Positions 35,225 to 51,244 are shown, counted from the stretch's first letter. The stretch: 64,000 bases of DNA from Lyophyllum atratum (GCA_014905825.1 JACGCN010000019.1:620001-684000); one strand, 5' to 3'. Program-made: numbers and translations. Notes: generated by a model not told the origin, from the letters alone.

Positions 35225-36975
35225 TTAAACTTCTGGTTCAGGAGCAGGTGTTGCAGCTGCTGTCGATGGCTCGGTCTCTGGAGGGGGCTCAAACGGTTGG
35301 AGGGATGCGAAAGTGAGGTACGAGGTGTGCCCCCGCACTTCGGACATGACCTTGGAGATGCTCATCTTTTGGGGGGGAACCACGGCAGGGTGAGGATCTG
35401 GTGGCGCGCCCGCTGGTATGGGCTTGGCGGTATCAGCCTCATCCTGCGGATCGAGGTCCATCACTAGCTCAGGCTCTGCATCACCGTCCTCTTCATCTGT
35501 TTTCATCCGTTTGGTGCCTCCCGCGGCAGTCTCCATAGGCTGTTCTGGTTCTGGCTCATCCTGCAGGGACGTGCCGTCATCCCTTTTTCGCTTGCTGGTG
35601 CTCTGTCTACCCGCGGCGATCTGCTTTAACCGCTTGTCCTCACGCTTCCGCTCTGCCTGCTTCAGCCTCTCGCTGATTTCGCCGATAGGTTGGAGAACGG
35701 GGACGTGGGATACATCGATTGGCCGTATAAGGGTCTCGTACATCGTGATTTCTGTTCGGGTTTGGGTCAAAGGGTGGAATCGATTAATAATTGCCCCTTT
35801 GAGGATTGGCGTTGGGTATTACGGACCTATGAAGCCCGCATCATTTAAGGCGTTGACAGTTCGAAGGACTTGTTCCATGCACGGACTGAAGCAGCATATT
35901 CGGGTGGTGCGATCTTTCTTTAAAAAGCAAGAAGAAAAGATCAGGGTGAGAAAGAACGAAGGCCTAGACCGTATCGATAGGATCGATAGAACCACATACT
36001 CTCAACGCCTGCTTAGCGTGCTCAACAGCCTCCCACGGCGCGGGCAAGTCAAGGAATACTGCGAGAACGCGGTTGAACTTCTGAGAAACTGCAGCAAAAA
36101 TAGATCTGTACCGGCATCGACAGTGTCTGCTACCGTGAATCCGTCTTTGCAGACGTTTCTGTGGGTCAGTGTGACGACGTCGTCCATCCCATGTCGTTCA
36201 AATTCTTCTCTACCAATGATTGTCAGTTGAGATGACGTTGAGAAACGCGGTACTATTCGGATGAGACTTGCCTCGCTTTACCTGCCCTTACCTCGTGGAA
36301 CTCGTATGACCAGAGATGTCCTGACGAACCGATGGTTCGTGCAACTGAATGTGAGAACGACCCCGATCCAGTACCTTTACTCCACACACAAGGTTTGAGA
36401 AGCCGAGAAAAACTGTGGAGATGTCCAGTTCCACGCACCTGTGGTCAATTGTTTGTTCAGCACGAGTGGCACGTAGACAGTTGACAAGGAGAAGGGAAGA
36501 AAGACGAGTAATCATTCGAAAATGTGTTTGATGGATACAGATCCATCGCATGACCCCGTGGTTTTATGAAGAAGATTCGGAACGGCACAAGGATACGCAC
36601 CTGCTTCTATGACACGACTGCCGTGCTTGATATTGAGGTGAGAGGTGATGAACGCAATGTCTGCTAGATACAGAATCTGTGTGCGATGCGGTAGCGCCAT
36701 GGTCCAGAGTTCGGGGGTTGGGCGCAGCACATGAATGAAACCTTTCCCCTTGCGTGAAGCCACCTTGGAGCCATAGGGAGTGCCAATCAAGTCTGCATGT
36801 CGATAATGTCCAAACTTGCTGTTAAAATCCTTGCCTGGAGTTATGAGAAGAGGCTGTATCACGTCGCGAGTCTGAGTAGTCGGGTTAGCCTGGCCACTAG
36901 GATGAGAGGCATGGTACTCACAAGCCAGATAATAACCACATCGCCAGCCGCAATTTCTCGAGCAGTTGACCACAT
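35225..36975 (-). CDS. TRM61: tRNA (adenine-58-N1) methyltransferase catalytic subunit
   Basis: About seven exons give some 450 residues. Exon 1 is [18 protein letters not shown]; exon 2 begins [20 protein letters not shown] and includes [17 protein letters not shown] and [20 protein letters not shown]. The AdoMet-binding motif [19 protein letters not shown], is formed across an intron. Then [34 protein letters not shown] (the catalytic Asp motif) and [20 protein letters not shown] follow. The last exon ([17 protein letters not shown], then a charged tail with KRKRDD) ends at 35225. This is Trm61/Gcd14, which with Trm6 makes m1A58 in tRNA, including initiator tRNA. The C-terminal extension is longer than in yeast and may bind nucleic acid or target the nucleus. 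Confidence 0.92.
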
Positions 36976-37455
36976 CGTGGTAAATTGTAAGGAACAGAGC
37001 GATCGAAAAGGTAATCAAATCTAGATCGCCGTCCGAAAAAAATCAGATCCCGCGAATTTTGTTTACTATACAGTGGTGTGTATTATCTTGCAGAAGCTGT
37101 CATCGACTCAGGTCAGTAGGATTCGGAGACTGTGAGTAAACTGATTCAATTATAAAAACCCGGAGACAATGCTGACATTTCCTTCACATTTCGATCTATA
37201 GAGTAGTGCCGGAGGCCGGAGGCACTGACAAGCTTCAGGCCCGGTCAGATCGTCGTTGGACGAGGATTCAGCCCCATCAGGAGCTCTACCATCCATCGGA
37301 GTATACTAATAGATAGAAGACTCCATATAATCACCCAATGCATCAAGCTTCTGTTCCTTTCAGCTTACGCACACCCCGCCTTTAACCATCAACGACACCT
37401 AGGCGTCTGGAAGACTCTTTTTTTTCTTCCCCCCTCTTCTTTCTCTCCCATCATC
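36976..37455. other. Divergent promoter, TRM61 / PAS gene
   Basis: Leader and promoter sequence for two divergent genes. A pyrimidine-rich tract (about 37418-37450) directly precedes the PAS gene ATG. No gene or repeat is seen. Confidence 0.6.
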
Positions 37456-39011
37456 ATGCCAGACCGTGCCCCTCCAAGCGTGTCCTTCAGTGAGTCTCTC
37501 CTGTAATAGGAAGTTGTCAACACTTAAGTGAGCATATCCATACAGTTGGAATCGTTGATTTTTCGGAACAGGTAACCTTAATATGAACTTCCTTGACCGT
37601 GCCGATCTTGACATCGTCTTGATATCAGGCGAAATGGCTTTTCATGACCCAATCTGTTGTCGAATTATTAGGTGAGATACCGTCCTGCGTTTTTTCAAGT
37701 CGTGCAAGTTCACCTTGAAGTACATCAGGTTACGAACCTCATGAACTAATCGGGAGGCCATCACTGGAACTCGTTCACCCAGACGAGTTCCCGAGAGTCA
37801 AAATGGTTCATTAGTGTGGAAAATCCTATACCATTCACAATGTACATAGGCTGACAATTCCTTAGTGAAACGATTCGGCAAGACAAGGCCGCCGTTGTCC
37901 TCTACCTCCGTATGAAGCACAAGATACCTAGCCGTGGATATATTTTATGTGGAGTGGTAAGGACGCAGTTCCTGTAACTCCTCATTTTACTTATATCGCT
38001 GCTTTGTCTTATCCAGTCGAGGTTAGTCGATATGCTCCGAGCGTACGCGACAGTTGCCTTCTGACTCTCTCACAAGGACCGTCGTTCATAACGTATTGGT
38101 TGGAAGTGTTTCTTTCGCAAGTCCCGGGAAAGCTATGCACAATGCATCGACCGCTCAAGAGATAGAGGTGGTTACACCCAGCGCAACGAACTTCCAATTC
38201 AAAGTGAGTCCTCATCCACGCCCCAAACATTCGCTCACATATAATACCCGGCTAGCGCTGGCACGACCCATCTCCCATAAGCCCCTCTAGCCGCGTTAAT
38301 CCCCTCCCCAGCCCTACCTCGCCCTCCTCATCATGGAAGTCTGGGTCCAGTCCCAGAAGCACACACAGCAGCGATTCCGAGGAACATGACAGCATGAGTC
38401 CCCTGCCTGCATTACGACGACAGGACACGATCACGTTCGACCACCTACCCAATCAATCTCTCCGGACCCTCTTCATCCTCGATCGCTTCACGAAGAATGG
38501 GACGATCTTGTACTGCTCCAACGACTACTTAGTCACCACCCTATCTGCGATGGGCCGCAGCTTCTTTGACTTCGTGGACGAGAAGGACGAGGAGACCGTG
38601 AGGAGATGGATTGATCAAGTCAAGGGCTGGGGCGTGAACGATCTCGGCCAGCCGAGCGACGGTGGTTTCGGCTATGGGGGCTTTACGTTGTTGACCAAGG
38701 GCAGAGACTCCAGGTGCGTCGACCCCTTTCCCCACAAAGCGTCCACCGTTCTTAGTAAAACTGATGCCCCAAGCAGCGAGCGGGTGCCTGAACCCGTTGG
38801 GTCGCGCCATGGCAGGGCAGGCAGGAATCGAGCACCGCGACATGCCCGAGACGCAGGCCGCGGGTCGCACATTCCGGGCCGTACGCATATTGGTAGCATG
38901 TCCATACTGCCTCCAGCGGATGGCCTATCGCCCCAAGTGCCCGTCGATGCCATCTTTTCCGCTCACTCTGATGGGCTCATGGTGATCCTCCGCCGAAGCG
39001 AGAACTCGTAG
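37456..39011 (+). CDS. PAS-domain sensory or scaffold protein
   Basis: Many short exons join to about 390 residues. The N-terminal PAS fold reads SVSFIGIVDFSEQAKWLFMT, QSVVELLGYEPHELIGRPSL and ELVHPDEFPRVKMVHY, then ETIRQDKAAVVLYLRMKHK. A second PAS-like fold lies in the large exon: NQSLRTLFILDRFTKNGTIL, GRSFFDFVDEKDEETVRRWI and GFGYGGFTLLTKGRDS. A Ser/Pro linker separates them. I do not see the Cys-containing flavin motif of LOV domains, nor a GATA zinc finger, so it is not a canonical White Collar protein. Joining the second and third blocks needs a five-base exon (38017-38021). The protein may be a signalling adaptor. Function is unknown. Confidence 0.7.
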
Positions 39012-39757
39012 ACGATGTTCGTATCTCGATCTGATCCATAATCGTTTCCCGAGTCCATTTCAATTTTCCCCAGCCGCTCCCCGATTTCATACCTCGACCG
39101 AATCCCCCTCCCAAATCCCGATACCTTATCTTGATGTCCAAGTTTGCGCTACTTATGTATATTATGCTCCCTCCTCTCTTCGCTTTTTTGCTGTGTCGTT
39201 CTCCGTGGCCACTGTTCTCCTAGCAAGTCCATATACCCTTATACTGTTCAAGGCCAAATGTACCGTGTATTTCCTATGTACCTTGTTGTTCTAGAGTCTT
39301 CCGCATCTTGTGTGTACTCATTGATACATTATCGTATGTACATCCAGATTGAAAGTACCTTCGAGTCGTCATATTCGCGTCAATGGTACCCAGAAATTGG
39401 GCGCGAGATTCCCAAACGTGTGGTAAACCACGCGCTGGGGTGGAGCCCGTGTAGAAAAAGGCGAGATCTGGAGACCTTCAAATCTGACAATGAAATCTGA
39501 TGGGAGCGTATAAGGTTCCTTCGTTGCGTGAGCGCCAGATCTGAGAAGACAATGTAAGGAAAACGCAATCTCCCGTGCCATAAGCACACATCGCGACCCT
39601 GCAGTCCAAGAACTGCCCATGTGAGCCACTACCGTGGGTGCTGACGCTTTTATTTCCCTACGTACATCGTCCGTGCGAGGAATCTGAGGGACTACGGAAC
39701 AACAACCACCAAGCCCCCAAGACGAGTACAAAGCAGGAGCCTGTGCCTTCCTTCAAC
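39012..39757. other. Convergent intergenic region, PAS gene / alpha-galactosidase
   Basis: The AT- and pyrimidine-rich 3' flank of the PAS gene is followed by a stretch without coding signal. No repeat or RNA gene is seen. Confidence 0.6.
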
Positions 39758-42252
39758 TCAAACAGAAACACCAAGACGGAAAAAGTCAGGCGCAAACCCA
39801 TTAGGATTTGAGATCTGGATTGTGTTGGTCTTCCCCGCTTTGAAGCCGGCGATTGACACAAGAAAGCCGGATAGCAAGATATCCCAGGTCTGCGTTGAAA
39901 TGAATCAGTCACATCACCAGCATCAGGAGATTACGATATCCTCACCTGCGCGGAAATCGGCAGCTGTACCTGCACGGCGGTACCCCCATTGACGCTGATG
40001 AATGCGTTACGGCAATTAGAGCAGGCCACGTTGGTAAAGGTGAAGTCGCCATTTATGTAGTCCAAGGATAACGTTTTTGTCCCCCCTGAAGCGCCGCCGT
40101 CAACCCCGTTGAACGTCAAGGTGCCACCATTGCCGACGAAGCCTACGACCGTCATTGAAGAGCTGACCACACGCGTAGCGGCGCCACCTGCAAGAGTGTT
40201 CGTAGAGGCTGCAGCATTATAGAACGTGAATGTCGGGGCGGCGACGGTAGTAGCACCGCTGAGCTTCAAGACCACAGAGCCATGGCCTGCCACAGTCGAT
40301 GTGTACCTGAAAGCACCGATTCAGACAGGGAGCATTAGGTTCAGGGTTGGGTGCTACTTACGTTGTTGTGAGTTTGCCCAGAGACGTGCCTGTGATGAGA
40401 TCCACAGCGTTTGCAGAAGCGAAGCCAACATCGGCCAGATTGAATGTGAGGGATCGGGATGAGCTTGACCAGTTGATGATAACTGCTCGACGATCGATGA
40501 GTGCCTGGGGATGAAAGCTCCATCCCTATGACGTACATGCAACGGTGGACCCATCTGCCAGAGGTCCGGACCAAACGTCGTGATCCTTAGCGTATCTGCG
40601 CTTGAAACTGATAGATTTTCCAAGAGAATCTTGCTGCAGGAAGCCATGAGATTCATCTAAAAAAGAGTGCGATCGGACTTGCATTCAGAGCGATTATCCT
40701 TGGATTTTTGAGGATGTTGAGAGTTTGGGTCGAAGGGCTGGTCAGATCGGTCGAAATGATCAAGGGCGATCTAGACAGGCGTATTTGAGCAACAAAGCGA
40801 GGCAGTGTGAAAGGCCCGGATATACTTTGTAGCTGCCCAGAATGCGAAGTGTGTTTGCTGTTCCGCAGCGTTGAGACCAGTGTTTCCGACCTCCAGCATA
40901 TCCAAATCTGCAGACTTCAATGTCAGGAGCCGCCTATCGGCACGACGTATTGGATCTCACCATTCCAAGCACCGGGTCCTGCGAATTGGGTAATGGGGAC
41001 GAGTTGGTTGATAATTCTGAAAAGATTATCCCAAGAAGCTGGTGGACCAATATCATTCCTATTGAAGAACATTGCTTTAACAGCCATGAGGTCCAATTAC
41101 TGTAGGAGAACTGACGAGATACGCCATCTATGGGTAAGAGCTCAGGGGAGTCAGGATTATGGCAGAATTTGAACTTACGAATTTCCAACCGCGCTGGCTG
41201 GCCACCTGGCAGGGTCTAAAAATTGTGGTCAGTAGCTGATAAAAAGACCTTTTGAATGAGTTGAAACCTTGGACCCCCCATTCGCAGATGGAGAAAACGA
41301 TAGGGCGCTTCGTAGCTGCCAAAGCATTTCTCATGGTCACATAATGCGGCTAACACTTTGCGTCAGAGCAGTTCAGCATTTCCCTAAGAGTGAGTAACCA
41401 CCTGAATCTGTCAAAATCGATGAATCTCGGTCGAATTATACAGGATGAAAATGAGGCCAAACCTGGATAGGAGGGTTAAAATTGACGAAATCCGTCTCGC
41501 TGACTGAATTGCCTGTCAACATCGCATGACCTTGGATCGATAAACCCGGTTACCTGCGTAGCAGTTATCATACTTTTACAAGTGAGTTAGTGCCATCTAT
41601 GTGTCTTCGAGTGTAACAAGTTATCACCTTCAGGTAATCTGCTCCCCATGATGCAAACGTATTCGCATCGGACGTTTCATGGCCGAGGCTTCCTAGGTAC
41701 TTGGCCGTTCCGCCAACAAAATCGCAAGCGAAGAAACCACTATTGGCATTGCGATGGGATTCAGTTGAAGGACATGGACACCAGAGAAGGTTAGAGCGCA
41801 CCCGTCAGAGTATACGCCAAACTTGAGCCCCAGGTTGTGAATGAATGTAGCGAGTGCCGGAATACCACCGGGGATCGTGGTCGTGTCCCAAGTAAAGCCG
41901 CCAGTTGAGTTACGTGTTTTCCCCTGCCACCCGCAATCACTGTCGCCAGAACGTATCAGGAAACATGAAAGCACACGTCACAAATAAACTCACAGGTTGA
42001 CATATTTATATCCCAGCGTGCTGAGGCCTAAACTAATGAGGCTTTGAGCAGCAGCCCGGTACTGAGAATCAGTCGTCGTGCATCTTTGAGAATGGTCAGG
42101 ACGCCCGAAGTCAAACAGATCCGGTGTAGATCATACAAAAACGCATTGTAAGGATTCCACCCCATCGGAGGTGTTACAGCGACCCCATTGTTGAGAGCTA
42201 GACAGGTCGAAGCGAACACTGCAGCAAAGAACCAAGGCCAGGTGAACATCAT
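39758..42252 (-). CDS. GH27 alpha-galactosidase with C-terminal beta-domain, secreted
   Basis: More than ten small exons join to about 550-600 residues. A signal peptide ([17 protein letters not shown]) precedes [18 protein letters not shown], the GH27 start. Further motifs are [39 protein letters not shown] joined to YDNCYA (nucleophile Asp), [29 protein letters not shown] and [13 protein letters not shown] (acid/base Asp). The C-terminal part ([18 protein letters not shown] to FFRLGVSV) forms a separate beta-rich domain like carbohydrate-binding modules of the CBM35 type. The enzyme releases terminal alpha-galactose from galactomannans or oligosaccharides outside the cell. The stop is at 39758. 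All catalytic residues are present. Confidence 0.9.
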
Positions 42253-42697
42253 GATGATCGAACAGTCCCATGCACAGATTCCTGGCCGCTTTTATCCTCT
42301 AGGATGTCCCACTTGGTGCCAGCACTTCCCGACGGCCCGTTCGGAGACCCCAAATGTCTTCTCGACGACTGTCGCATGACCCAGGCATGGGATTGTCGCG
42401 CCGCCTTCAGCCGCGTTAATGCTTGATGGTAGTTGGCTAGTCAATTCGAGATCCAGAAAAGTCGACCTCCGTGAAACATATGTAGTACATAGGAGAAATC
42501 GTGGAGAATTATAGACCTTAGAGGCATGTGAGGGGGTGGAAACAGATTTGATTCCGTGCGGCCGTTCATGCGAATCACCGACTCGGAATCTAGCGTCATG
42601 GATCACGCGCATTTTTTGGCGACCAATTCCAAATTTGATTGCCCTTCTCCATCCTCCCTTTAGATCTTCGCCCGAAGCCTACGGCGCTCCCTGCTAG
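42253..42697. other. Divergent promoter, alpha-galactosidase / MDE1
   Basis: No coding frame is supported. It contains the upstream regions of two divergent genes, one for a secreted glycosidase and one for methionine salvage. Confidence 0.6.
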
Positions 42698-43787
42698 ATG
42701 CCTTCGATTACAGATGAAAGCCTCATAGCATCTTCGGATCCTCTTCATGTAAGTGTTGAGATATCTAGAGGTTCAATCTGTTTTTGAATCGATTTCTCCT
42801 TAGCCTGCAAATCTCATCCCTGAATTATGTCGATCGTTCTATAATGTGGGTAACGAGGCTGAAGCTTGGCTGAAAAGCATTGGCTTATAGCACCCAACAG
42901 CTTGGATGGGTTACAGGGACCGGTGGTGGTATTTGTATCCGGGATGGGTACGTCAGGTCACCTAATACTGATCTCTGTGGGTGACAAGGAACAGCGACAA
43001 GGTTTACATCGCCCCCTCAGGAGTGCAGAAAGAAAGGATTGAACCTTCACATATTTTCGTTCTTCCTTTTCCGCAACCTGAAGCGTCTCCCCACACCGAT
43101 CGTGTATTTCTCCGACGGCCCGCTCTAAATCTCAAAGAATCAGCCTGCACGCCGTTATTCTGGAATTCTTTCGATCTTCGTGACGCGGGGAGCTGTATTC
43201 ATACCCATTCCCAACATGCGGTAATGGCTACACTCCTATGGACTGGTCCCGTTTTTACAATCTCTCACCAAGTAAGCCCTAGAGAACCCGCGCAACTCAT
43301 ATGTTAGACATTTTTTGATGCTTTACTTCATAGGAGGTGCTTATACTTGCATGATGCCTTTTCGTTTCGGCTCAGTCTCCTGTCGTTTGCAGATGATCAA
43401 AGGTGTCCGCATTGCCGGCACTGGTCGTACTTTATCTTATCTCGATACCCTCGAGCTCCCGATCATCGAAAACACACCTAACGAAGAGGACCTCAAAGAT
43501 AGCATGGCCGAAGCCATGATCAAATATCCAAATGCAGCTGGGGTCCTTGTTCGCAGGCACGGCGTTTACGTCTGGGGTTTGTGAACAACACGTTGATGAT
43601 AACTCTTTCGTGCTTATCATATCGACTATAGGTACAGATTGGGAGAAGGCCAAGACACAGACGGAGGTGAGGAGTTCTCATCATTTTTTACTATGGATCC
43701 AACGCAAACATCCTGTAGTGCCTTGACTATCTGTTTGAGATTGGAGTGAAGATGAAGCTTGCGGGCCTTCCCACCGTTTTAAATTAG
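42698..43787 (+). CDS. MDE1: Methylthioribulose-1-phosphate dehydratase
   Basis: About seven exons give some 240 residues. The class II aldolase/adducin fold is clear: [14 protein letters not shown] joins [16 protein letters not shown] (substrate phosphate binding), then [20 protein letters not shown], then [16 protein letters not shown] with the two zinc-binding His, [20 protein letters not shown], and the third His in [14 protein letters not shown]. The C-terminus is [20 protein letters not shown]. It catalyses the second step of the methylthioadenosine (methionine salvage) cycle in the cytosol. Length and motif order match yeast Mde1. All intron junctions restore the frame. The stop is at 43787. 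Confidence 0.92.
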
Positions 43788-44235
43788 AGTTTCCTTTCGA
43801 GGTTGTATCCTTATCGATAAGTATATTATAGTCTCCTCAGGACACTCGAACTGCACTGGAGATTTAGTTCTGCAGCTGAGCTGTTCCTGATACTTAGAGA
43901 ATGCCATGAACGACTCACTGGCTATCATATATAAGCAGAACAATTCAATTCTCTGAATTTTGTCTTTCAATTAGACTATCCAGTTCCTTTTCAATGTCCG
44001 TGTAACTTAAGCCTACCAGCGAGTTACTTACAAGTTACTGAACAAGTGAGATGTCCCCTTTCCAAATGGGACAACCGACGCGATCGGTCACGCGTCTGTC
44101 ACGCGAAGCCATCACCGTGACGCTCCGAGCTTTGCCCTCTCAGCTTTCAACTTGCTTTCAACTCTCTTTCCCTTTCATGTTGTAAATCTGTGTCCTGACC
44201 TCCTCATTGTTTTCGTGCTCTGCTTTCTATATCTA
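43788..44235. other. RecQ promoter region
   Basis: Besides the 3' flank of MDE1 this holds three ACGCG motifs (44078-44106) upstream of the RecQ ATG. No coding signal. Confidence 0.6.
44078..44106 (+). promoter_or_regulatory. Cluster of three MCB-like elements before RecQ
   Basis: ACGCGA (44078), ACGCGT (44090) and ACGCGA (44101) lie within 29 bases, 130-158 bases upstream of the RecQ start. ACGCGT is the exact MluI cell-cycle box bound by MBF at G1/S in yeasts. Use in this species is inferred. Confidence 0.5.
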
Positions 44236-47978
<3,743 letters not shown>

Positions 47979-48048
47979 TCACATCTAGTACAGCGCTTGT
48001 ATAGAGGTGATGGATAGACATATAGACAATGCAACATGCATTCGAGCT

Positions 48049-49665
48049 TCACACGAGCAGGTTCCATACCCGCACGCCCTCTTCCTGCCTACCCATCATA
48101 TCAAGCAGCTTCGGCCGTCCAGATCCAGCGCGCATGCTGAAGATCGCCGAGGAGCCTGCGAAGACTTTGCCTATGCGACGCAAAGATTAGAACAGGGCTT
48201 TAGATATAATGGGACAGCTTACCGTTTTCCTTGCCAGTCCGATTGCAGAGCACGACAATCGTTTCATGGGGAGGCTTCTCTTCCTCCACGTCTTCGACCG
48301 CATCTTCGACTGCTTCCGCATCGTTGCCCTCGGACCTATTTGAGCTGTCTGAGTACATGGTCTCGTTGCTCCCCCTCCGTCGTCCGTCACGCCTCCAGAG
48401 TGGTCGGAGCCTTGCCGCCCAGTATCGTAGCGTGTACCAATCTGGTTCGTTATCTTCGTCGTCCTCCGCCTCGAGTTCAGTTCCTTCCTTGCTATTGTCG
48501 CTGTTATCCTCTTTCTCGTCCTCCTTCTCCCCCGTTTCACCTAACTCGTCATCCTCTGTAAGACCGGAATATAGCCATGCGTTAAGTAACACGAGTAACC
48601 TCGATCGCTTCGTAGCTGTATAGTCCGCGAGCTCGAAGGGTCCTTCAGCGCTCGTCCAAAGAGCCGGAGGTTGAGGGTTAAGGTCCATGCAGATACCAAT
48701 GGTAATGTTCAAAGTGTGCGGGGTGGGAGCACCGTCCGAGGAGGCAGATTGTAGTGGTGCTGCAGAAAGCGGGAGAGAAAATGAAGCAAACCCGTTTCCT
48801 GCGAGATAACCCTTCAAAGTTAGCGCATATTAGTAGGTGTTGGGGAGCTACGCACCTGGCTTAGCCCATGGCTTGTCTGTCTCGAATAAATTGACCTTCC
48901 TGTATCCACCAACCCATTCCCCAGTTGGACCGAAGATGACAGCGCTGTTGGCGCCTACTTGAGTGCGCGGTTCAGGCTCCGGTGCAGCGGTCAATAATTT
49001 GGAAGGCAGCTCCTCAGTGACTCCGAGAGAACCATCAACAGGTGGAATTTCCATCCCTCCAGCCAAAGTGTTCTTCATCACGCCATTCGCCTCAGGTTCG
49101 GGCTCTTCCTCTACTACCCCGCGTTCTCCCTCCCGAAGGCGTTCCGGATAACCGCCAGCAACGTAACACCCCAGTTGCTTCGCCATTTCTTGGCAGAATA
49201 GAGAGCTGGGTCCGGTCCGCGGTTCCTCGAGGTACGGAGAAATAGCTTCCGCAGAGTCAAAGACATAGCCTAAAAGGACAATGTTAAAGGAACGTTGGCG
49301 GCATGAGACGAAGGGGCAGAGTTGGGGATGTACCTCACCAGTGAAGGCCATTTCAGGGAAGCAGAGGAGGTCGATGGAGTGCGGCTTAAGCCTATGGTCG
49401 ATAAGTCACGCCCTTCAGCTGGACATCCATTCGACGATGGAACCGGTGCCTACTTGAGACATAGCTCACGCGCCCTCGCGATGTTGGCGTCCACCTGGCC
49501 GATCTACTGACTAGATGAGCTTGGATGTAGATTTCAGGGATTATCCCTTCCAGGTGAACAGTTATCACGAACCTTGGGGGAGAACTGGACGACGGCGATT
49601 CGCAGAGGGACGTGGCTCGCGTGTTGAGGTTGCGTGGATATGGGTGTGAGTCCTCCGTTCATCAT
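48049..49665 (-). CDS. NTA1: Protein N-terminal amidase
   Basis: Exons join to about 430 residues of the nitrilase superfamily. VPLRIAVVQFSPK joins IGQVDANIARARELC and LKPHSIDLLCFPEMAFTG (catalytic Glu), then YVFDSAEAISPYLEEPRTGP, GCYVAGGYPE, GANSAVIFGPTGEWVGGYRK (catalytic Lys) and LNITIGICMDLNPQ (catalytic Cys). The E-K-C triad is complete. Two acidic disordered inserts lengthen the protein. The last exon (KVFAGSSAIFSMRAGSGRP) ends at 48049. Nta1 deamidates N-terminal Asn and Gln, feeding the Arg/N-degron pathway. Two adjacent Met codons at 49665 and 49662 give the best start; a longer start at 49779 is possible. Confidence 0.88.
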
Positions 49666-50004
49666 TCTACGAACTATAGGATTCCTTGCGATTGTTGAAA
49701 GCGCAGATCGTGCCAGATTGGACGTTTCCTCTAGATGGAGTCGATACTTGGGGGGGAGGGAAGAAATAATGCACCTCACGTAAGCAGCGCACTTCGTATT
49801 AGATCGTGCCGAAATCGGCTTACAAGCTCAGCGCTCAAGTCGCTACCATTCCAACGCCACCAGTAAACCGCGTCCTATGTGGGAATACTGAATTTTGAAA
49901 TAGGAAGATAAGAAGATAGTACCAATCATAAATCGATAGGAGTTACTCGTCATATCTATGAGAGGCCACTGAGCTAAACAAGCAAACTTTCTCCACCATC
50001 CGAC
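49666..50004. other. Intergenic, NTA1 upstream region
   Basis: The left end may be coding if NTA1 starts at 49779. The rest is unassigned flank before the first tRNA-Glu gene. Confidence 0.5.
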
Positions 50005-50102
50005 TCGGGTATGGTGTAACGGCTAACATTGCCGCCTCTCATCTGTTCTTGTGATAATTCATAGGTTCGCGGCAGCTCGGGGTTCGATTCCCCGTACCCG
50101 AA
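50005..50102 (+). tRNA. tRNA-Glu (anticodon CTC), copy 1, with 26-base intron
   Basis: Acceptor arms TCGGGTA and TACCCGA pair perfectly, with discriminator A. The D arm, anticodon stem (GCCGC/GCGGC) and T arm (GGTTCGATTCC) are all present. The anticodon loop CTCTCAC gives CTC. A 26-base intron sits after position 37, the standard place. The exons are identical to the other two copies. A T-run follows about 25 bases downstream. Confidence 0.95.
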
Positions 50103-51244
50103 TAGTCTTGGCCACGAATCACATTTTTCTCACTGCCGTCAAGGCCTCACTCGCGACGTAGTCGATATTTTTGCGAATTGTCAATGGTCACTGGTGTGGA
50201 GGGGCGGATGCGGGAGGGGCTCCACCCTTAGAAGAATCGGCCAGTTTGTAGGCGTCGATGACTTCCCAAGCGTATCAAACGCTCTGGGGCGCCCAGAGGA
50301 GGGTGCGCGTATACGGGTCGGGGCCGTGCCATGCAGGATAGAGTGGTGGTGGTGGGTGTTACGCCGAGACAGGGAAAGGGAACGACTGGAATAAAGTATG
50401 AGAATATAGTGTACGAGCCAAGCGTCGTGTTTTTTTTTGCATCGTGCGGCATATACATAGTCGTCGATGAGAAAGCAGGTCCGACTCGCGCAACTCTTAA
50501 ACGCAGAGAGACAGTCCTCAGCTGCGACGGTGATGAGTGCAATAGCTTCCTGGTCCTTTTCCGAGTCTCAACCAGTTCGCATGAAGCATACTTCCCGCTC
50601 CATGTCCCATATTGTGTCTTCAAGGTGCAGGACAGACGTAAACCCGTTGTCCAAGGTAAATCATACGGGCTCAGACGGTATCCTGAAACCCATTGATCCA
50701 AGTACCATTCTGATTGATTAGTATGCGACACAAGGAGTACTTCACGAATATTGCTGAGGGTCCCTTCAGCCTAACCCCAGATTTTCATGTCGGTGACAAG
50801 CGGGAATCAGTTGCCAGTCGTGGATCATATCCTATTCCGTCAGCGTGAGCACTCTTTGTCAAGTCTCCTCAGCATGCAGTTAACCCGACAGAAAATGACG
50901 TGTAGCCTGCTGGTCATAGAGAACAGTAGGGCAGCGCCTCGGGCACAAAAACCTCGGTTTTGACATTGTCTGTAATCCCAAAATGTCCTCTCCGGAAGGG
51001 GCTGCCAGTGGTAACTACAAGAGCCAGAGATGAGAGCAACGAGCCGACAGTGCCTGACTGGCTGAAACTAAAGCCTTGGGGAAACTTCATAGCAGATATA
51101 CAGCGCGTTGATTAGAGGTCGAAGGGAAGGGCGGAATACGATGCAAACCGGAGTCAATTGGGAGCCCTAGAATGGCAGAAGCCAATTTGTTGTGTCCATG
51201 ATAAACCACTAATTTGAAAACTGGGAGGCAGGTCAGATCTACAA
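50103..51244. other. Spacer between tRNA-Glu copies 1 and 2, with ATG12 relic
   Basis: It contains a decayed piece of the ATG12 start (50190-50345) and otherwise no supported gene. The stretch 50346-51244 shows no recognisable similarity to other parts of the window. Confidence 0.55.
50190..50345 (-). pseudogene. Decayed copy of ATG12 exon 1 and intron 1
   Basis: Side by side with 52380-52545, long stretches match: CTTGTAGGTGTCGA versus TTTGTAGGCGTCGA, TGCTCTGGGGC versus CGCTCTGGGGC, and GGGTCGGGGC in both, with small gaps between. By eye identity is about 70 percent. The reading frame is broken by indels, and the rest of ATG12 is absent. It lies 88 bases downstream of tRNA-Glu copy 1. Confidence 0.75.

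Noticed and set aside
50331..50731. Frames of up to 167 codons beside the ATG12 relic
   Set aside because: They run through the decayed exon and unrelated spacer; no homology or splice pattern.
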